From: Prosthecobacter sp.
Lineage (GTDB): Bacteria; Verrucomicrobiota; Verrucomicrobiia; Verrucomicrobiales; Verrucomicrobiaceae
Reading direction: 5' to 3'
Length of the DNA: 64,000 bases
Assembly (NCBI RefSeq): GCF_034366625.1
Contig: NZ_JAXMIH010000007.1
Location: 62,001 to 126,000 of the forward strand
Below are positions 57,712 through 64,000 of the stretch, one piece after another. Each line of letters opens with the position of its first letter. Position 1 is the stretch's first letter. The notes under the pieces are model-generated. The model searched no databases, was not told the origin of the DNA, and saw only the letters and a list, made by a program, of their open reading frames with translations. The position numbers and the translations under genes are program-made.

Positions 57712-59342
57712 GCACCGCTGTCGCACCATCGCCTGCCAAGGTTCTGCGCAGCCTATTTTGGAAACTCCTGTTTCGCGGTCGCGCCGCCCAGCAGGCCGGG
57801 TCGAACAAAACCAAGCGCCAGATCGGTCTGGGCTTCACCATGCTCATTTATGCGGGAGTGGGCATCCTTCCGGCCATGTTCGCGCGAAACGCGGACACCT
57901 TCGTCTTCGCCAGCGCTTTGCACGGCTTCACCTTCATGTTTGCCTCGCTCACCCTGGCCTCCAGCGCGGGCACAATGCTCTTTATGAAGGAGGAGGCGGA
58001 AATCCTGCTGCACCGGCCCGTCACCCCGCAGCAGATGCTGCGCGCGAAGTGCGCCGTGCTCGCCGGATTCGCGCTGATGCTCGCCCTGGCGCTCAATCTC
58101 GCCGGATTCGTCGCCGGATTGGGCTGCAAGGGCGCGACGTGGCGCTTCATCCCCGCGCATCTGTTTTCCACCACGCTGCTCATGCTGTTCTCCGCCGCCA
58201 GCATCGTGCTCGTTTACAATGTCTGCCTCAAGTGGTTCGGTCGGGAGCGCTTCGACAACCTCCTCGCCTCCGTCCAGTCGCTCCTCACCATCGTCATGAT
58301 CCTCAGCGGCCAGATCATGCCGCACATGCTGAAGCTGGACACCTTCAAGCATCTCGAAAACGTCAGTGGCTGGCTGCTGGCGCTGCCGCCGATGTGGTTC
58401 GGTGCGCTCGACGCCCTGATCGGCGGCACCACCTTGAATCCCGCCTCGCTCTGGCTGCCAGCGGCGCTCGCTATTCTCGTCACCGCCGTCACAAGCTGGC
58501 TCGCCCTCGAAAAACTCGGCAGCGCCTACGGCCAGGGCCTCATGAACCTGAACGAGTCCGAAGGCACCGCCAAGGGCAGCAGCAAGCCGCGTGGCGTCTG
58601 GCTTGCCGCGCTCGTCAAACTGCCGCCGCTGCGCTGGTGGCTGCGTGATCCGGTCGAGCGCCAGTCGTTCATGCTGACCTCCGCTTACCTCGTGCGGGAT
58701 CGCGAGATCAAACTGCGGCTCTATCCCGGCGTCGCCCCCATGCTCATCATGCCGCTCATCATGCTGTTTCCGGCTGGGGGACGTGGTGCCGCGGGTGCGC
58801 AGGCCGCGATGATGATGCAGGGCTTCGCCACCTGCTTTCTCGGCATGGTGTCCTTGCAGGCCATGATGTTTCTTGGCTGCTCCGAGCATTGGCGTGCCGC
58901 CGCGTTTTTCCGCACCGCGCCGCTGCCACATTGGACGCCGCTGTTTCACGGCTCGCGCAAGGCCGTGCTCTTCTGGCTGAGTTTCCCGGTGCTGATCGTT
59001 CAGACCGCCATCCTGTGCGGCATTCAGCGCTCGTTGGCACCGCTGGCGCTCAGTTTGCCCGCCGTGCTGTTTCTGCCCGCGTTCTCGCTTGTCAGCGGAA
59101 TCCTCGGCCAGTGGCTGCCGCTCTCCAAACCCTCTGAGGAGGTCAAAAACACCGCCGCAGGCTGTCTCATGATGGCCGGGGCCATGGTCGCCGCCGGCAT
59201 CGTCGGCGGACTCGCGAGCTGGATGTGGCATCTCGGCCACTTTGAATTTTTTCTCGTCATCGAAGCCGTCCTGATGCTCGGCTCCGCCTTCCTCATGAAA
59301 CACCTCATGCGCGGCACGCCCTGGGTGGAGGAGAAGGAGTGA
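57708..59342 (+). CDS. ABC-2-type transporter permease-like membrane protein
   Basis: 544 residues with about twelve to fourteen hydrophobic segments. No close match to a named permease comes to mind, but position and ATGA coupling to the ATPase make it the membrane partner. EEAEILLHRPVTPQQMLRAK near residues 95-114 resembles the loop after the second or third helix of ABC-2 permeases (YhaP/NatB-like). Unusually large for one half-transporter, so it may work as a monomer or with one ATPase pair. A palindromic repeat follows at 59351. Confidence 0.75.
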   Translation: MSTAVAPSPAKVLRSLFWKLLFRGRAAQQAGSNKTKRQIGLGFTMLIYAGVGILPAMFARNADTFVFASALHGFTFMFASLTLASSAGTMLFMKEEAEILLHRPVTPQQMLRAKCAVLAGFALMLALALNLAGFVAGLGCKGATWRFIPAHLFSTTLLMLFSAASIVLVYNVCLKWFGRERFDNLLASVQSLLTIVMILSGQIMPHMLKLDTFKHLENVSGWLLALPPMWFGALDALIGGTTLNPASLWLPAALAILVTAVTSWLALEKLGSAYGQGLMNLNESEGTAKGSSKPRGVWLAALVKLPPLRWWLRDPVERQSFMLTSAYLVRDREIKLRLYPGVAPMLIMPLIMLFPAGGRGAAGAQAAMMMQGFATCFLGMVSLQAMMFLGCSEHWRAAAFFRTAPLPHWTPLFHGSRKAVLFWLSFPVLIVQTAILCGIQRSLAPLALSLPAVLFLPAFSLVSGILGQWLPLSKPSEEVKNTAAGCLMMAGAMVAAGIVGGLASWMWHLGHFEFFLVIEAVLMLGSAFLMKHLMRGTPWVEEKE

Positions 59343-59350
59343 TCCCGCAC

Positions 59351-61458
<2,108 letters not shown>

Positions 61459-61572
61459 TCCAGAGCTTGGGCAATGGAGTGAGTGGCCGTGGAAGGTGCT
61501 TTGGCTCGGCGCGGATTGGGTGCGTCAACGGGGCGCGGGCCTCCAGACTTGGGCAAGCGAGGTGACAACTTC

Positions 61573-64000
61573 TCATTCTCTCACCCCAATCTTCTCCACG
61601 GGGATAGCCTTGAAGCCGAGCTTGAAGGCAGGTGACTCGGGTTTGAGGCGAAAGTCGTCGTTCTTCCAGTCCATGAAGAGTGGATCGGCGACGAGGCTGT
61701 GCTGGTCCCAGCCAGCGGCCTGCCACGCCGACCATTCGTCGAGAGGTTCGGCTTCGGTGATGCGAACGTCGTCGATGAAGACCTGTCCCTCCGGCTCGTG
61801 GCAATCGATGCGGAGCCAGAAGGCGGTCATCCACGGTTTCCAGCCGGTTTCGTTCTCGATCAACATGCGGCCCGTGGCTTCGACTTCGCGCCATTCGTTG
61901 GTGGCGGTGAGGCTGGTGCTGCCAGCCTGCCAGTAGCCTTCGCCATTTTTGAAGGAGGCAAAGGCGAGGCTGAACTTGGCCGTGGGTTCGCTGGATTTGA
62001 CGCGGAGTTTCACGCGATAGGCGGCACCGGGCTTGATCGGCACATCGGGGCCGTGGAAGACGCTCTTGGGGTTCTTCGGATCCTGGCCGAGGGCGCAATC
62101 AATGCGCAGGGCTCCGTCGGCGGTGACGAGTTGCACGTTGGGATTGGGCCGGTGGTTGAAGCCCCAGCCTTTGGGAAGCTTGCCGGGCTCGGCTTTGTCA
62201 AAACCCTCGACCAGGAGTGGCTCGCCTGCCTTGTCGGGCCCGACCTTGTTGATGCCGGTGACGATGGGGTGACCGTTGTTCCAAGCGAGGTTGTGATCAA
62301 TCGAGTTCCACTTCGGTGTGGCGTTGCGGATGTCGCCATACTTCACGCCGGGGGTGTCGCCGAACATGATGTTATGCTCAAAGACATTGCCGCTCATCAT
62401 GGTGCCGTCGTCGCGGATGGCGTCCTTCGGGTGGAGATTCATATTGCGCATGTTCTTCCACGCAGGCAGTCCAGCGACGGAGTCGTAGCCCTTGATCATG
62501 GTTTCGAGATGGTTGGTGTAAAAGCGCTGCTCCTTCGTCCAACCGTGGAGGTCGAACTGAAACTTCCCGCCGAGGGCGAAGATGTTGTTCTCCACGATGC
62601 AGTCACGCGAGTTGTGCATGTGGATGGGCGTGTGGGCCACGCGGAAGACGATGTTGCCGATGATGTCGAGGCCGCCGCTGTTGTCGTCGGGGTAGAGGCC
62701 GAAGGTGAACCACGGATGCTTCAAGCCTCCTGCCTCCTGGCCGCAGCCGACGATGTCGTGGATCAAATTATACCGCCACTTGCTGCCTCGGCTGCTGATC
62801 CAGTCGCGCCCGCCGGTGTAGATGGCACCGCCGTCCTGCGTCTCGAGGCAGAGGTGATGCAGGTGGTTGTATTCGATGATGAGGTTGTTCCCGCTCATCT
62901 GCACGCCCATGCGCGGGCCGTCGTGGATGTGATTGTGCCGCGCGGTGTTGTCCACGCCATACATGCTGATGCCGCAGGCGTTCTTGTTGAAGACGCCCAT
63001 GTGATGGATGTGGTTGTCCTCCGCGATGTGGCCCGGTCCCGTGAGCGTCTTGCGATCTCCACCACTCAAACCGATGCCGTTGCTGCCGGTGTAACTAATT
63101 TCGTTGTGCGAGAGGCGCACGTTCTTCCCGGTGCTCACACTGATGCCGCTGCCGTGGAAGTCCCCGACGTGCGTGATGACACAGCGCTCCACCACGCAAT
63201 CTTCCGAGCCATCGAACTTGATCGCCGAGCCGCTGCAGCCGATGAGTGTGAGACCGCGAATCGTGATCTTCTTCGCACCAGGCTTCACTTTGAAGAAGCC
63301 GTCGAGCGTGGGAATGCGCACTTCGCATTCGGAGATCGGCTTCGTCGGCCAGAAGTAGAGTGTGCCGGTGCGCTTGTCGTAAAACCACTCACCGGGGGCG
63401 TCCAACTCCTCAAGCGCGTTTTGGAAGTGGTAGCGGTTGTGCGGATGCAGGTCATAGCCGCAATCCTTCTTCAGCGTGAGCATCCGCGTGGCGGGATCGA
63501 GCGAGGCGACGGGCTCAAGGAAGTTCCACCAGCCGTATTGCGCGAAGATGTCGAGTTCCACATCCTCGGGATGCGCCCACTTCCGCACGTCTTCGGGCTT
63601 CACATACAGCGTGCGTTTCCAAAGATGCCCTTCCGGCGCACCCGCAGGCGGAAACTCCGCCACAAAGGCCCAGCCGCCGTAGAGCGGGTCTTTCGCGTCG
63701 AAGTTCGGATAGCGGGCGAGGATCTGTCGCTCGCCGTCGCAGAGCAGTTGTTTTGGCAGGAAGCCCTTCGGTAGCAGCTTCGAGACATCCGCTTTCACGA
63801 TCTCACCTTCGTGCTTTTTCCAGCCAGTGACGAGCGGAGCGCCGATCAGCGTGCTTTTCGTGCCGGTGATCGTCAGATTGGAGTCCTGCGCTTCGAGTTG
63901 GATCGGCTGCAAGAGTTCGCTGGTGCCTTCTGGCAAAACGATCGTGGCAGGAGACGCGTCACCGGCCTTGCGGGCCTCGCGCACTTGCTGCACGGCCTGT
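61573..64000 (-). CDS. Right-handed beta-helix protein (5' end outside window)
   Basis: At least 806 residues; the frame is open to the window edge and the first visible part (AVQQVREARKAG) matches the entry of beta-helix carbohydrate enzymes rather than a start. Coils of ITIRGLTLIGCSGSAIKFDG, VRLSHNEISYTGSNGIGLSGG, ARHNHIHDGPRMGVQMSGNN and IVENNIFALGG form a right-handed beta-helix. A C-terminal beta-sandwich (AYRVKLRVKSSEPTAKFSLAF) looks like a carbohydrate-binding module. Likely secreted and acting on polysaccharide; family membership cannot be set without a search. It converges on ligA. Confidence 0.8.
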   Translation of the reverse strand, partial: QAVQQVREARKAGDASPATIVLPEGTSELLQPIQLEAQDSNLTITGTKSTLIGAPLVTGWKKHEGEIVKADVSKLLPKGFLPKQLLCDGERQILARYPNFDAKDPLYGGWAFVAEFPPAGAPEGHLWKRTLYVKPEDVRKWAHPEDVELDIFAQYGWWNFLEPVASLDPATRMLTLKKDCGYDLHPHNRYHFQNALEELDAPGEWFYDKRTGTLYFWPTKPISECEVRIPTLDGFFKVKPGAKKITIRGLTLIGCSGSAIKFDGSEDCVVERCVITHVGDFHGSGISVSTGKNVRLSHNEISYTGSNGIGLSGGDRKTLTGPGHIAEDNHIHHMGVFNKNACGISMYGVDNTARHNHIHDGPRMGVQMSGNNLIIEYNHLHHLCLETQDGGAIYTGGRDWISSRGSKWRYNLIHDIVGCGQEAGGLKHPWFTFGLYPDDNSGGLDIIGNIVFRVAHTPIHMHNSRDCIVENNIFALGGKFQFDLHGWTKEQRFYTNHLETMIKGYDSVAGLPAWKNMRNMNLHPKDAIRDDGTMMSGNVFEHNIMFGDTPGVKYGDIRNATPKWNSIDHNLAWNNGHPIVTGINKVGPDKAGEPLLVEGFDKAEPGKLPKGWGFNHRPNPNVQLVTADGALRIDCALGQDPKNPKSVFHGPDVPIKPGAAYRVKLRVKSSEPTAKFSLAFASFKNGEGYWQAGSTSLTATNEWREVEATGRMLIENETGWKPWMTAFWLRIDCHEPEGQVFIDDVRITEAEPLDEWSAWQAAGWDQHSLVADPLFMDWKNDDFRLKPESPAFKLGFKAIPVEKIGVRE

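Noticed and set aside
57753-59303. 516-codon minus-strand frame opposite the ABC permease
   Set aside because: His/Gln/Glu/Gly-rich composition is the reverse complement of hydrophobic membrane codons; the plus strand has an ATGA-coupled permease.
61699-63774. 691-codon open frame on the plus strand opposite the beta-helix gene
   Set aside because: The minus-strand protein has clear beta-helix repeats; the plus frame is an open shadow with runs of Val/Asp/Gly/Ala.

Overview
The window is about 60% GC, densely coded bacterial chromosome that looks like Verrucomicrobiota (Verrucomicrobiaceae/Prosthecobacter-like), or less likely Planctomycetota. The evidence is the gene content: a DUF1549/DUF1553 protein next to a DUF1501 protein, a PSCyt1-DUF1587-DUF1592-DUF1588-DUF1585 protein, ceramidase-N-like and right-handed beta-helix proteins, several Gfo/Idh/MocA oxidoreductases, and many palindromic dispersed repeats. 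The phylum call is inference from these families; there is no rRNA here. No gap between genes exceeds 300 bases, and I saw no tRNA, rRNA, CRISPR array, insertion sequence, plasmid or phage gene.

Layout. 1-5574: end of a beta-propeller glycoside-hydrolase-like gene, then a sialidase-like (BNR) protein, a DHDPS-family aldolase, a D-2-hydroxyacid dehydrogenase and an enolase-superfamily dehydratase, the last four tightly coupled. 5626-9660 (minus): a lone 1344-residue protein with a PD-(D/E)xK nuclease domain, a STAND-type NTPase and a long repeat-like C-terminus, the architecture of Avs antiviral NTPases. 9905-15351: a second propeller, two MFS transporters and an AAA/DUF4143 ATPase. 15454-21683: ceramidase-N-like protein, SGNH-like protein, hexapeptide acyltransferase and two more propellers. 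21739-28357: an amidohydrolase fused to a class III aminotransferase, a second amidohydrolase, an SDR, a sodium:solute symporter and two tandem cysteine-rich paralogues. 28335-32879: a kelch protein, and a minus-strand operon of two Gfo/Idh/MocA oxidoreductases, an HpcH/HpaI aldolase and an SDR. 32955-43439: DUF1592 cytochrome-like protein, FKBP isomerase, SDR, DMFase-like protein, and a pectate lyase / DUF1549-DUF1553 / DUF1501 operon. 43448-48684: a membrane protein, a BlaR1-like M56 peptidase carrying an ExbD/TolR-like tail, BlaI, murA and a LysR regulator. 48753-50768: sugar isomerase and oxidoreductase. 50857-54320: a complete five-gene mla lipid-transport operon. 54448-64000: a secretin, an ABC exporter pair, ligA and a beta-helix protein cut by the window end.

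How it works together. Most of the window is for polysaccharide and sugar-acid breakdown: secreted hydrolases and lyases, uptake (MFS, SSS), and cytoplasmic oxidoreductases, dehydratase and aldolases. A 21-bp dyad, CTGGTCT-N7-GAACCAG, occurs in three intergenic regions of this catabolic part and may define a shared regulon. The items most worth following are the STAND NTPase (candidate antiviral protein), the BlaR1-ExbD fusion with BlaI and a double operator shared with murA, the amidohydrolase-aminotransferase fusion, and palindromic repeats that run into coding sequence.
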